Below, piece after piece: positions 19,521-27,877 of a DNA stretch of 64,000 nucleotides (positions are counted from its first letter, which is position 1; each line of letters opens with the position of its first letter). This DNA is from an uncultured Selenomonadales bacterium (GTDB lineage Bacteria; Bacillota; Negativicutes; Selenomonadales; Selenomonadaceae), in contig ONUH01000006.1 of assembly GCA_900321035.1 (NCBI GenBank), positions 62,001 to 126,000 on the forward strand, written 5' to 3'. Position numbers and translations under genes: made by a program. The notes under the pieces were generated by a model that saw only the letters and a list, made by a program, of their open reading frames with translations, was not told where the DNA came from and did no database searches.

Positions 19521-20906
19521 TCACCCCATGCGGGACAGTATCGTCCGCGCCACATAGACGCCGCTGGCCCCTGCCTGGGACAGTCCTCTCGTGACGCCCG
19601 CGCCGTCTCCCGCCGCGAAAATATTTTTCAGCGGCATCTCCAGCTCCTTCGTCAGCGTGATGCGGGAGCTGTAGAACTTGACCTCCACGCCGTAAAGCAG
19701 CGTGTCGTCGTTCGTCATGCCCGGCGCGATGTTGTTCAGCGCCTGGATCATTTCGAGGATATTGTCTAAATGGCGTTTCGGCAGTACCAGCGAAAGATCG
19801 CCCGGCGTCGCCTGCAGCGTCGGCTTCGTGAAGCTCTTGGACAGACGGTCCATGTCGGTGCGCCGCCCCTTGAAGAGGTCGCCGTACCGCTGCAGAAGCG
19901 CGCCTCCCGCCAGCATATTCGAGAAGGAGGCAATGCGCTTGCCGTATTTGTACGGCTCCTTGAAAGGCTCCGTGAACCGGTTCGACACCAGGAGCGCGAA
20001 ATTCGTGTTATGGCTTTGGAGCTTCGGATCGCTGTAGGAATGGCCGTTCACCGTAATCACGCCGTCGGTGTTTTCCATGACGACGTGGCCGTGGGGATTC
20101 ATGCAGAACGTCCGCACAAGGTCGCCGTAGCGCTTCGTGCGGTAAACCAGCTTCGCCTCGTACACCTTCGAGGTAATATGGTCCCAGACCTCGTCGGGCA
20201 CCTCCACGCGCACGCCCACATCCACCTGGTTGTTCAAAAGCTCCACGCCGAGGCTGCGGCATTCGTCGCTGAACCACTCCGCCCCCGCGCGGCCCGGCGC
20301 GATAATCAGATATTCCGCCTCGATGCGCTCGCCGTCCTCCATGACAAGCGCGTGCGTGCCTTTGCCGTCGGCCTCGATATGCGCCACCGGCGAAAGGAAA
20401 CGGAACTCCGCCTTTTCCCGCAAACCGGCATACATCTTCTGCAGCATCTTCAGATTGTTCTCGGTGCCGAGGTGACGCACGCTGGCGTCCAGGAGATGCA
20501 GGTCGTATGCCAGCGCGAACTTCTTGATCTCGCTGCCCTCGGTGGTGAAAACCTTCGACGGCGCGCCGTTCTTCTGGTTGATCTCATCCACATAGTAGAT
20601 GAGCCGCATGACTTCCTCGTCGTCGAGGTATTCGTTGAGCCAGCCGCCGAACTGCGTCGTGAAATTGTACTTGCCGTCGGAAAACGCGCCCGCGCCGCCG
20701 AAGCCCCGCATGATGCTGCACGGCGTGCACCCGATGCACCGCTTCGATTTGCCCTGCGCGATGGGGCAGCTTCGCTGGTTGATGTCCTTGCCGCTTTCCA
20801 ACACTATGACGGACAGTCCCGGCTTTTTTTCGAGCAGCTCATAAGCCGCGAAAGAACCGGCCGGCCCCGCGCCTACAATAGCAACGTCGTATTGCTTCTT
20901 ACCCAT
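19521..20906 (-). CDS. FAD-dependent dehydrogenase, COG2509 family
   Basis: 461 residues. The FAD-binding start is YDVAIVGAGPAGSFAAYELL; a Cys-rich segment follows (RSCPIAQGKSKRCIGCTPC) and then GFGGAGAFSDGKYNFT, both typical of the uncharacterised COG2509 dehydrogenases. The C-terminal FAD contact is NIFAAGDGAGVTRGLSQAG. These proteins are annotated as NAD(P)/FAD oxidoreductases; substrate and partner are not known. The frame is open for 900 bp upstream, but AGGAGAGGAAACG and the FAD motif fix the ATG at 20906. It is divergent from putP with back-to-back promoters. Confidence 0.85.
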   Translation of the reverse strand: MGKKQYDVAIVGAGPAGSFAAYELLEKKPGLSVIVLESGKDINQRSCPIAQGKSKRCIGCTPCSIMRGFGGAGAFSDGKYNFTTQFGGWLNEYLDDEEVMRLIYYVDEINQKNGAPSKVFTTEGSEIKKFALAYDLHLLDASVRHLGTENNLKMLQKMYAGLREKAEFRFLSPVAHIEADGKGTHALVMEDGERIEAEYLIIAPGRAGAEWFSDECRSLGVELLNNQVDVGVRVEVPDEVWDHITSKVYEAKLVYRTKRYGDLVRTFCMNPHGHVVMENTDGVITVNGHSYSDPKLQSHNTNFALLVSNRFTEPFKEPYKYGKRIASFSNMLAGGALLQRYGDLFKGRRTDMDRLSKSFTKPTLQATPGDLSLVLPKRHLDNILEMIQALNNIAPGMTNDDTLLYGVEVKFYSSRITLTKELEMPLKNIFAAGDGAGVTRGLSQAGASGVYVARTILSRMG

Positions 20907-20942
20907 TCGTTTCCTCTCCTCATATTCACACTCACTTCCTAT

Positions 20943-20971
20943 AATATACCATATTTTTCTTTCGCTTCCAA
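20943..20971 (-). promoter_or_regulatory. Promoter of the COG2509 dehydrogenase
   Basis: Minus-strand TTGGAA (20966-20971), 17 bp, TATATT (20943-20948). Its -35 box lies three bases from the -35 box of putP, so a regulator binding there would affect both genes. Confidence 0.6.
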
Positions 20972-20974
20972 TGC

Positions 20975-21004
20975 TTGCCTTTCTCCCTGCTTTTTTTGTA
21001 TAAT
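20975..21004 (+). promoter_or_regulatory. putP: Promoter of putP
   Basis: TTGCCT (20975-20980), 18-bp spacer, TATAAT (20999-21004), about 35 bp before the TTG start. Confidence 0.65.
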
Positions 21005-21038
21005 GTGTTGAAAATTGCACGATTAGGAGGCCTTTCCC

Positions 21039-22517
21039 TTGTCCCAGAACACTTCCGTCGTCGCCGCTTTCATCATCTATCTTTCTGTGATGATGGTCAT
21101 CGGCGTCTATTTTTACCGCCGGACACAGAACATGTCCGACTATATCCTCGGCAGCCGCAGGCTCGGCGCCTGGGTCATTTCCATGAGCGCCGAAGCCTCC
21201 GACATGAGCGGCTGGATGCTGATGGGGCTTCCGGGGTATGCCTACCTCGCCGGACTGAACGCGGGCTGGATTGCCCTCGGCCTCGGCCTCGGCACGCTGG
21301 CAAACTGGAAATTCGTCGCCCAGCGCCTCCGCAAATACACGGAGCTGGCGAACAACTCCCTGACGCTGCCGGATTTTCTGCTGAACCGCTACGATGACAA
21401 AAGCAATCTCCTGCGTATCGTCCCCGCCGTCTTCATCTTGATTTTCTTCATCATTTATACTTCGTCGAGCTTCGTCGCGGGCGGCAAGCTCTTTGAGACG
21501 GTCTTCGGGCTTCCGTACATTTGGGCGCTGCTCCTGGGCGCCTCCGTCGTCATCTTCTACACCAGCGTCGGCGGATTCTTGGCCGTGGTCTGGACCGACT
21601 TCATCCAGGGCATCATGATGTTCTGCGCGATTTTCCTCGTGCCCGCCATGGCGGCCTATGCTCTCGGCGGCGTCGCCGCGACGGAAGCCGCTGTCCGCGC
21701 CGTCAATCCCGCATTTTTTGAGCCGCTGACGAAACCCGACGGCTCCGCTATGACCTTTGTGGAGCTGATTTCCCTGCTTGGCTGGGGTCTCGGCTACTTC
21801 GGCCAGCCGCACATCTTAGTGCGCTTCATGGCCATCCGGACCTCCGGCGAAATCCGGCGCGCCACCCGCATCGCCATGATCTGGGTCGTCGTCTCCCTCG
21901 CCGCCGCCGTACTCGTCGGCATGGTAGGCCACCCGTTCCTCAAAGGCGAACTTCACGGCGCCGGCTCCGAGACCGTCTTCCTGCTGATGACGAACGAACT
22001 CTTCTCTCCGTTCTTCGCCAGCATCATCCTCTCCGCCGTGCTGGCGGCCATCATGAGCACCGTGTCCTCCCAGCTTCTCGTCGCATCCTCCGCCTTCGCG
22101 CAGGACCTTTACCACACCCTGCTGCGGAAAGACGCGGGCGAAAACGAACTGGTCTGGGTAAACCGTGTTTCCACCTTCGTCATCGCTGCGATTGCTATGG
22201 CGCTGGCGCTGAATCCCGACAGCTTCATCCTCGACATCGTGGCCTACGCGTGGGCGGGCTTCGGCGCGGCCTTCGGCCCGGCGATCCTGGCCTCCCTCTT
22301 TTGGCGGCGCGCCACAAGAAACGGCGTCCTCGCCGGCATCATAGTCGGCGGCCTGACCGTCTTGATCTGGAAGCAGCTCGCGTTGTTCGGCCTGTACGAA
22401 ATCATCCCCGGCTTCTTCCTCTCGTCCCTCGCGATTTACGTCGTGAGCCTTCTTGACGCCCCGCCGTCGGAGGAAGTCACCGCCGTCTTCGACGAAGTGG
22501 AAAACAGCGGGATATAG
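21039..22517 (+). CDS. putP: Sodium/proline symporter
   Basis: 492 residues with about 13 membrane segments, in the solute:sodium symporter family. The PutP signature is clear: DYILGSRRLGAWVISMSAEA, SDMSGWMLMGLPGYAY, and later FGQPHILVRFMAIR and SSQLLVASSAFAQDLY. It imports proline with Na+ across the inner membrane. The start is TTG at 21039, placed by AGGAGG eight bases upstream; no ATG fits. A T-rich hairpin at 22605-22654 follows. The proline genes proA and proB are elsewhere in the window, so uptake and synthesis are not in one operon. Confidence 0.95.
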   Translation: MSQNTSVVAAFIIYLSVMMVIGVYFYRRTQNMSDYILGSRRLGAWVISMSAEASDMSGWMLMGLPGYAYLAGLNAGWIALGLGLGTLANWKFVAQRLRKYTELANNSLTLPDFLLNRYDDKSNLLRIVPAVFILIFFIIYTSSSFVAGGKLFETVFGLPYIWALLLGASVVIFYTSVGGFLAVVWTDFIQGIMMFCAIFLVPAMAAYALGGVAATEAAVRAVNPAFFEPLTKPDGSAMTFVELISLLGWGLGYFGQPHILVRFMAIRTSGEIRRATRIAMIWVVVSLAAAVLVGMVGHPFLKGELHGAGSETVFLLMTNELFSPFFASIILSAVLAAIMSTVSSQLLVASSAFAQDLYHTLLRKDAGENELVWVNRVSTFVIAAIAMALALNPDSFILDIVAYAWAGFGAAFGPAILASLFWRRATRNGVLAGIIVGGLTVLIWKQLALFGLYEIIPGFFLSSLAIYVVSLLDAPPSEEVTAVFDEVENSGI

Positions 22518-22526
22518 GAAAATGCA

Positions 22527-22555
22527 TTGACGAAAAAAAGGAACCAATATATAAT
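22527..22555 (+). promoter_or_regulatory. Strong sigma-A promoter for a short RNA
   Basis: TTGACG (22527-22532), exactly 17 bp, TATAAT (22550-22555). It begins ten bases after the putP stop and has no coding sequence after it. Confidence 0.75.
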
Positions 22556-22561
22556 AAGCAT

Positions 22562-22654
22562 AGAAAAAGGCGCTGCCGGTAAACGGTCAGCCCTCGTTAG
22601 TAGTCAGAATGACCGCCAAGTTTGTGGGACTCGGGCGGTCATTTCTGTTTTTTG
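22562..22654 (+). ncRNA. Short RNA resembling the antisense antitoxin of Hol_Tox-type type I modules
   Basis: A strong promoter is followed about 90 bases later by a hairpin GAATGACCGCC / GGGCGGTCATTTC and a T run, with no ORF between. The order of elements (GGAACCAATATATAATAAGC at the -10, a GCTGCC-rich middle, then a GACCGCC/GGCGGTC end hairpin) is what I recall from the antisense RNA of small holin-like toxin loci (PF16935) in Firmicutes. In those loci the toxin ORF runs on the opposite strand into the same hairpin. Here the minus strand beyond the hairpin has only the gtrB-like gene terminator and no toxin ORF with a membrane segment. I read this as an orphan antitoxin RNA or a repurposed small RNA. 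The promoter and terminator are seen; the family link is recall. Confidence 0.5.
22605..22654 (+). terminator. Terminator of the short RNA and of putP
   Basis: GAATGACCGCC pairs with GGGCGGTCATTTC, followed by TGTTTTTTG. Confidence 0.8.
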
Positions 22655-22687
22655 CATAGTTTTGTCCCAGCACATAGCCAAGAGCGC

Positions 22688-22728
22688 AAAAATGGCAGAA
22701 CCGCAATGCGGCTCTGCCATTTTGTTTT
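22688..22728. terminator. Bidirectional terminator after the GT2 gene
   Basis: AAAAATGGCAGAACCGC and GCGGCTCTGCCATTTT form a long stem with A and T flanks. Confidence 0.85.
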
Positions 22729-22729
22729 C

Positions 22730-23698
22730 TTATCCTCTTGCGCCCACTGCCGAGGGCCCGCCGTTTGCCTCGTCCTTCGGCTTCCCTCTGGCGATCAGGT
22801 ACAGCGGACGGCCTTTCGTTTCCTCAAAGATACGCCCGATATATTCCCCCATGATGCCGAGGATGATGAGCTGGAACCCGCCGAAGAACAGGATGCAGCC
22901 CAGGATCGTCGCCCAGCCGGGCACGGCGTCGTTCTCCACGTACTTGACGAAGAGCACGTGCAGGAACAGGCAGAAGCTGACGAAGCCGCACAATACGCCG
23001 CCGTAAAGGGCGAACCGCAGCGGCAGCGTCGAATAGGCGAGAATGCCGTCCAACGCGAAATGCAGCATCTTCCGCGGGGAGAATTTCGACACGCCGGCGA
23101 AACGCGGCGGCGCGACGAACTCGATCTTTTTCTGCCGGTATCCCATGGCGCCCACCATGCCGCGGATGAACCGCGCGTGCTCGCGATAGCGCCGGAAGGC
23201 CCGCACCGCGACGCCGTCCATTAGGCGGAAATCAGAGCCGCCGGGCTGGATCGGCACGGTGGAAATCATGTTCAGCAGCTTGTAATAAAGATTGGACGTC
23301 GCTTTCTTGATGAACGAAACGCCCTCAGTGGTCTTGCGTATCGTCTGTACGACCTCGTAGCCGTTTTCCCATTCCGCAAGGAGCGTCGGGATCATTTCCG
23401 GCGGATGCTGCATATCGCCGTCCATCATGATGACCGCGTCGCCGTCGGCGTAATCGAGGCCGCAAGTCAGCGCCAGCTGATGGCCGGAGTTTCGTGCGAG
23501 GAAAATCGGCTGCACCCGCTCGTCCTCCTGCTCCAGCGCGTGCAGAATCTCCCGGCTGGAATCCGTCGAGCCGTCGTCTACGAAGATCAGCTCAAACGTA
23601 TAGGGCAGCGGCTCCATCACTTCCCGGATTGCTTCATAGAAATGACGGATATTCACTTCCTCGTTGTAAACGGGCACAACAATCGAAATCAGTTTCAA
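22730..23698 (-). CDS. GtrB/DPM1-like membrane glycosyltransferase, family GT2
   Basis: 322 residues. The catalytic GT-A domain has IVVPVYNEEVNI at the start, FVDDGSTDSS (nucleotide binding), MMDGDMQHPPEMI (DxD-type motif) and the SDFRLMDG acceptor segment. Two C-terminal hydrophobic helices (~230-255 and ~265-290) are as in GtrB/DPM1, which move a sugar from UDP to undecaprenyl phosphate. The product would feed a flippase and a membrane glycosyltransferase, neither of which is next door. TTG at 23698 is the likely start: AAGGGGATTCTT precedes it and the protein begins KLISIVVPV directly. It is a single gene with terminators at both ends. Confidence 0.88.
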   Translation of the reverse strand: MKLISIVVPVYNEEVNIRHFYEAIREVMEPLPYTFELIFVDDGSTDSSREILHALEQEDERVQPIFLARNSGHQLALTCGLDYADGDAVIMMDGDMQHPPEMIPTLLAEWENGYEVVQTIRKTTEGVSFIKKATSNLYYKLLNMISTVPIQPGGSDFRLMDGVAVRAFRRYREHARFIRGMVGAMGYRQKKIEFVAPPRFAGVSKFSPRKMLHFALDGILAYSTLPLRFALYGGVLCGFVSFCLFLHVLFVKYVENDAVPGWATILGCILFFGGFQLIILGIMGEYIGRIFEETKGRPLYLIARGKPKDEANGGPSAVGARG

Positions 23699-23776
23699 AG
23701 AATCCCCTTCTTTATCTTATCTCACAACATCATCTATAATACCACATTCGCCGCGCAAGGTCTACGCCCCGCATAG

Positions 23777-23817
23777 AAAAACCGCCGCGTGATCATTCTC
23801 ACACGGCGGCCGTTTTG
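23777..23817. terminator. Terminator of cheV
   Basis: ACCGCCGCGTGA and TCACACGGCGG arms, seven bases after the cheV stop, T-rich on the right. Confidence 0.75.
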
Positions 23818-23823
23818 TCAATC

Positions 23824-24759
23824 TCAGTCTTCCTTTTTCTTCTTGACGCCGAAAATCAGGTCGTCCAAAAGGCCGATCAGCTGATTGATCTCCGGCTTCG
23901 CGATCTGGCCGTTCGCGCCGAGCTCGTCGCCCTTGCGGCGCATCTCCTCGTTGATCAGCGAGGAGAACAGCACGACCGGAACGTCATGCAGGCGATCGTT
24001 GGCCCGAATCAGCTTCAGCAGGCGATGGCCGTCCATCTGCGGCATCTCGATATCGGTGACGACGAGCCGGACAAGGCTCTCGATCGGCGCGTCCTTCGCG
24101 GCGAGCGCTTCGAGATAGTCCCAAGCCTCTTTACCGTTGGAGTACGGCTTGACGTAATTGTAGCCGGATTCATGCAGCGTCGTGGTCAGGAGGTCGCGAA
24201 GCATCGGCGAATCCTCGGCGACGACGATATGCTCCTTGGAGCGGCGCTCCTTGAGGTCCGCTTCCGCTTCCTCGAAGGTGGTCAGCTTCGCGTTGATTTC
24301 CGGATTGACCTCCGCGATGATCGTCTCAAAGTCGAGCAGCAGCACGATCTTCTCGCCGAACTTCACGATGCCGACGACGCGGGACTGGTCGCCCACCTCC
24401 GGAGCCGGTTCCATGTCCTTCCACGAAACGCGGTGAATGCGGGAAACATTGTCCACCAGGAAGCCGATATAGTATGCGTTGATTTCCGTGACGATGATGT
24501 TCTTCGCGCGGTCGGAGCCCGGCACATTCAAGCAGCGCGGCAGATTGACGAGCGGCATGGAACGCCCGCGCAGCGTGAACAGGCCGTCAATATACGGGTG
24601 AGCCTGCGGCATTTCCGTAACAGGAAAATCCGACGCCGTGATAACTTCGCGCACCTTGGCGACATTGATGCCGTAATTGACGTCTCCGATCCCAAACTCG
24701 ACGATCTCAAACTCATTCGTACCTGTTTCAAGAAGGATTCCCTTTTTATCCTCTGCCAT
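23824..24759 (-). CDS. cheV: Chemotaxis coupling protein CheV (CheW-REC)
   Basis: 311 residues. The CheW-like domain covers residues 1-160 (GILLETGTNEFEIVEFGIGD, YGINVAKVREVI, LPRCLNVP, VLLLDFETII); the receiver covers 175-305 (VVAEDSPMLRDLL, phosphoacceptor in LVVTDIEMPQMDG, FSSLIN, AKPEINQ). CheV couples chemoreceptors to CheA and adapts through phosphorylation. The usual CheV start (short lead to ILL.SGTNE) favours the ATG at 24759, with GGGGG eight bases upstream; a frame-continuous ATG at 24810 would add 17 residues. It has its own promoter and terminator. Confidence 0.93.
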   Translation of the reverse strand: MAEDKKGILLETGTNEFEIVEFGIGDVNYGINVAKVREVITASDFPVTEMPQAHPYIDGLFTLRGRSMPLVNLPRCLNVPGSDRAKNIIVTEINAYYIGFLVDNVSRIHRVSWKDMEPAPEVGDQSRVVGIVKFGEKIVLLLDFETIIAEVNPEINAKLTTFEEAEADLKERRSKEHIVVAEDSPMLRDLLTTTLHESGYNYVKPYSNGKEAWDYLEALAAKDAPIESLVRLVVTDIEMPQMDGHRLLKLIRANDRLHDVPVVLFSSLINEEMRRKGDELGANGQIAKPEINQLIGLLDDLIFGVKKKKED

Positions 24760-24883
24760 GCCAATCGCCCCCAAAATCTCCTCCGCCGCAAGCCCGGCAA
24801 AGGTTTTCATTTTAGTTATTCGCCGCGCGCGGAAAAATTCCTTCTTTCCCGCAAAAAAAGCTCCGACGCACAGCTTCCATTGT

Positions 24884-24913
24884 ATTATATCATAGCTGTC
24901 AGAAATTTTACAA
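24884..24913 (-). promoter_or_regulatory. cheV: Promoter of cheV
   Basis: Minus-strand TTGTAA (24908-24913), 18 bp, TATAAT (24884-24889). The leader to ATG 24759 is about 120 bases. Confidence 0.65.
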
Positions 24914-24930
24914 CGCTTTCTTCGTTTCTT

Positions 24931-25872
24931 TTAAGATTCTTTTGCATTTTCTTCGCAAACGCCCGCGCGCAGATACGTCCAGCCGTCCCGCTGCTCGATC
25001 TTCCCTTCTTTCAGGAGACGCCCCAACGCCCGCTTGAAAGCGGCCTTGCTGACGCCGAACTTGTCCCGGATGATTTCCGGCGAAGTAGCGTCACTGTACG
25101 GCATCTTCCCCTTCCGTTCCCGAAGCAGCGCCAGGATTTCCTCGCCGTCCGAGACCATCGCCTTCTCCTTGATCTCACGGAGCGATGCGTTGAGCCGTCC
25201 GTCCTCGCGAACGAACGTCACGCGGGCCGTGACCGTCTCCCCCACCCTCGGGCGGACCTTCATTTCCTTGTTGTCGATGAAAACGATGTACCGCTCTTTG
25301 GAAAACAGGAACGCGCCCGAATCCGTGTAATTGTAAATCTCCCCGGTCACGCTGTCGCCGACCTTCACGCCCTCGGCGGGCTTCGAGGCGCGGCGCATCT
25401 CGTCCTCCACCTCCATCGTCACGGCGAGGCGGCCCGATTTGTCGGTGTAGAGCTTCGCCCAAACCCGCTCGCCGACCCGGGGCCGCCCACGCATACCGGC
25501 AAAGGGCATGAAAATCCCGCGCTCCGCGCCGACGTCCAGGAACGCCCCGTCCTTGCTGACGTTGACCACCTTCATGCGCGCGATCTGCCCTTCCTTCATC
25601 TTCGGCACGCGCATGCTGGCGGTCAGGCGGCGCTTCGGGTCGCGGTACAGGAACACCTCCACCTCGTCGCCCACGGCGACGGGAGCCGTCTGCTGCTGGC
25701 TGTGCAGCAATACGTCATCGGAAGTATTTCCCGTCTCCGCGTCGAGGAACGCGCCCATTTCGCCGAGGCGCACGACGCGCATGACGGCGACCATGCCCTC
25801 GTGGACGCTCCGCCGTTTGCGGACGGGTGCCTCCGGCGCTGTTTCCGGCTCTTTTCCTTCCGGTCCGTTCAT
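24931..25872 (-). CDS. cvfB: CvfB/YitL-family S1 RNA-binding protein
   Basis: 313 residues. Three S1-like OB folds are visible (GMVAVMRVVRLGEMGAFLD near 26; IARMKVVNVSKDGAFLDVG near 97; GDSVTGEIYNYTDSGAFLF near 170), then a C-terminal winged helix (SPEIIRDKFGVSKAAFKRAL). This is the CvfB layout, an RNA-binding regulator of virulence genes in staphylococci. It is the last gene of the proA-nadD-yqeK-LCP-rsfS run; its ribosome site GAGGA lies in the end of rsfS. Confidence 0.88.
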   Translation of the reverse strand: MNGPEGKEPETAPEAPVRKRRSVHEGMVAVMRVVRLGEMGAFLDAETGNTSDDVLLHSQQQTAPVAVGDEVEVFLYRDPKRRLTASMRVPKMKEGQIARMKVVNVSKDGAFLDVGAERGIFMPFAGMRGRPRVGERVWAKLYTDKSGRLAVTMEVEDEMRRASKPAEGVKVGDSVTGEIYNYTDSGAFLFSKERYIVFIDNKEMKVRPRVGETVTARVTFVREDGRLNASLREIKEKAMVSDGEEILALLRERKGKMPYSDATSPEIIRDKFGVSKAAFKRALGRLLKEGKIEQRDGWTYLRAGVCEENAKES

Positions 25873-25875
25873 CTG

Positions 25876-26226
25876 TCAGTCCTCATAGGGCGTCAGCTCC
25901 GCGTCGCCCCAAAGCTGCTCCAGCGCATAATATTCGCGGCTGTCGCGGGTGAAAACGTGCAGCACGCAGTCGCCGTAATCCATCAGGATCCATTCGCCCT
26001 CGCGATAGCCCTCCTTGTGGCTGAAATCCACGCCGGCCTCCGTCAGCTTCTCCTCGACCTCGTCCGCGATGGCCCGGGTCTGCGTCGCCGTATTCGCGGA
26101 ACAGACGACGAAATAATCCGTCGCCACGGTCAGCCCCTCCATCTTCATCAAAACGATGTCGTGCGCTTTCTTGTTGCTCGCCGCCTCGGCAATCGCCAAA
26201 GCCAGCTCTTTCGATGACTGAAACAA
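25876..26226 (-). CDS. rsfS: Ribosome silencing factor
   Basis: 116 residues from TTG 26226. The family core is clear: LALAIAEAASNKKAHDIVLM, TDYFVVCSANTATQTRAIAD, GEWILMDYGDCVLHVF and YYALEQLWGDAE. RsfS binds L14 on the 50S subunit and blocks joining of subunits when nutrients are scarce. AAAGGAGG lies seven bases before the TTG, which gives the normal family N-terminus. The frame stays open 19 codons upstream to an ATG that overlaps the LCP stop; that lead is Arg/Gly/Pro-rich and covers the ribosome site, so I reject it. Confidence 0.93.
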   Translation of the reverse strand: MFQSSKELALAIAEAASNKKAHDIVLMKMEGLTVATDYFVVCSANTATQTRAIADEVEEKLTEAGVDFSHKEGYREGEWILMDYGDCVLHVFTRDSREYYALEQLWGDAELTPYED

Positions 26227-26279
26227 CCAGTTTCCTCCTTTCGGCCGCGAACGCGACCCCTCCGCGCCTTCCGGCGCCG

Positions 26280-27281
26280 TCATGTATCGGCGTTCCCCTC
26301 CGCTTTCGGGAACAAATGCTTCATCTTTTGCTTGGCCTGCTCGCGGTCGGGGAGCCAGATGCTTTCATCCCCGGCGTACGGCCGGCCGGGCAGCATGAAC
26401 GTCTCCGGCGCTTCCTGCGAAAGCCCCTTCAGGACCTCCGCCAGCTGCGCGCTGTCCCAGACCTCCACGTTGGTGTTCACCTGCTCCTGCAGGACCTTTG
26501 CCAGCGCCGGCAGGCGCCCCAGCGTCTCCACATGCAGGATGCGGTCGTACAAAGCCTTCAGGAAACGATGATGCCGCTGCACGCGCCCCACATCGCCCAG
26601 CTCGCCGCTCCGGAAGCGCAGATACTTCTGAGCGACGTCGCCGTTCATGTGCTGGAACCCTTGGGGGATATGTATGGACAGCCCCAATTCGGGATCGTCG
26701 TAATCCATGCGCATTTCCACATAGACGTCGATGCCGCCCAGCGCGTCGATCAGGCTTCCCGCCGCCTGCGCGTCCACCACCACGTAATAATCCACGGGAA
26801 CCCCCAGCAGGTTCCGCACCGCCTCGGTCATGCCGGAAATGCCGACCGCCGAGAATTTTTCCCCGATGCGCTCCCACGTCGCGCCGTCCGGCGCCACCAA
26901 GACCGTGCCCCGGGGGATGGAAATGACGCGCACCTTGCCCGACGCGTTGTCAAGGCTCAAAAGCAGGATCGTGTCCGCGTGGCGGCCGTCGAAATCCCCG
27001 GCCTTGTCCGTGCCCAGCACGAGGACGTTCATGTAGGCCTCGAACTTCTCGTCTGTCGGCGACCGGCGGGCTTCCTTCCGTTCCTTGTACGCGTTGTAAT
27101 ACGTCTCGTACTTCTGATAGACCGCCGCACCCCGGCGAAGCTCCTGCCACGACGCCCAGCAGACGCCGGACAGGACGGCGACGAGCAGCATCAGCTTGAA
27201 AATGCCGAGAATCCCCCGCAGCAGCCGCCTTCGGCGCTTCGCCCGAATATTGTTTTTCGTCGTACTCTTGTGCTCCGTCAT
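26280..27281 (-). CDS. LytR-CpsA-Psr (LCP) family cell-wall ligase
   Basis: 333 residues. A basic N-terminus (RAKRRRRLLRGI) and one membrane helix (~24-43) anchor it; the LCP domain faces outside with the family motifs MNVLVLGTDKAG, GRHADTILLLS, VISIPRGTVLV, DYYVVVDAQAA, ALGGIDVYV and GDVGRVQRHHRFL. LCP proteins join teichoic acids or other glycopolymers to peptidoglycan. Start and stop overlap both neighbours by ATGA, so translation is coupled with yqeK. Confidence 0.92.
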   Translation of the reverse strand: MTEHKSTTKNNIRAKRRRRLLRGILGIFKLMLLVAVLSGVCWASWQELRRGAAVYQKYETYYNAYKERKEARRSPTDEKFEAYMNVLVLGTDKAGDFDGRHADTILLLSLDNASGKVRVISIPRGTVLVAPDGATWERIGEKFSAVGISGMTEAVRNLLGVPVDYYVVVDAQAAGSLIDALGGIDVYVEMRMDYDDPELGLSIHIPQGFQHMNGDVAQKYLRFRSGELGDVGRVQRHHRFLKALYDRILHVETLGRLPALAKVLQEQVNTNVEVWDSAQLAEVLKGLSQEAPETFMLPGRPYAGDESIWLPDREQAKQKMKHLFPKAEGNADT

Positions 27282-27877
27282 CGCGCCTCCCCCGATGCGC
27301 CCCGGGACGCTTTCCCTGCCAGCAGCAGTTCGTTCCGGGCCAGCACCGTATCGGGATGGATCAGATGCCCTTTCTCCAGGACGAAAGCGATGGAGCGCGT
27401 CAGCCCCGCCAGCGTCATCTCGTCCAAGTCCGCTTCCCGCATAAGGCGGCGAAGCTCCTCTACCCCCGGATACTCCCGCGTCGGCTCGACCATATCGGCG
27501 AAATAGACGATCTTATCCAAAGCCGTCATGGCCGCGCCGCCCACCGTATGGCGCGCGATGGCGCGCAGCACGGCCTCGTCCTCGGCGCCGTATTTCTCCC
27601 GGGCGAGCAGCGCGCCCAGCGGCGCGTGCAAAAGCAGCGGCATCGACGCCTCCACCGCGCCGTAGGATACGCCGCGCGCGTCCGCTTCCGCCCGCATCGC
27701 CTCGTTGGGGAACTCCCGCGCGCAGTCGTGCAGGAGCCCCGCCGTCCGCGCCCGCGCCTCGTCCTCGCCGAACCGCCGCGCCAAAAACGCCGCCGTGTCC
27801 GCGACGCCCAGCGAATGCTCGTAGCGGCTCCGCTTCAGGCGGCGGGAAAGCGCATCCTTCATTTCCTCGTAATCCAT
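27278..27877 (-). CDS. yqeK: YqeK-type HD hydrolase (symmetrical Ap4A hydrolase)
   Basis: 199 residues. HD-domain motifs are present: YEHSLGVADTAAFLA, GLLHDCAREF (HD pair), LLLHAPLGALLA and IARHTVGGAAMTALDKIVYF ADM. The family hydrolyses diadenosine tetraphosphate to two ADP using iron. Its ATG overlaps the nadD stop, the usual nadD-yqeK pair; a TTG one codon upstream is possible. Confidence 0.92.
   Translation of the reverse strand: MDYEEMKDALSRRLKRSRYEHSLGVADTAAFLARRFGEDEARARTAGLLHDCAREFPNEAMRAEADARGVSYGAVEASMPLLLHAPLGALLAREKYGAEDEAVLRAIARHTVGGAAMTALDKIVYFADMVEPTREYPGVEELRRLMREADLDEMTLAGLTRSIAFVLEKGHLIHPDTVLARNELLLAGKASRGASGEAR

Noticed and set aside
19521-21812. 763-codon version of the COG2509 dehydrogenase
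   Set aside because: The extra 300 residues are a shadow of putP on the other strand. The FAD motif and ribosome site place the start at 20906.
25876-26283. Longer rsfS starting at the ATG overlapping the LCP stop
   Set aside because: It would translate the AAAGGAGG site and a Gly/Arg/Pro-rich lead absent from the family.
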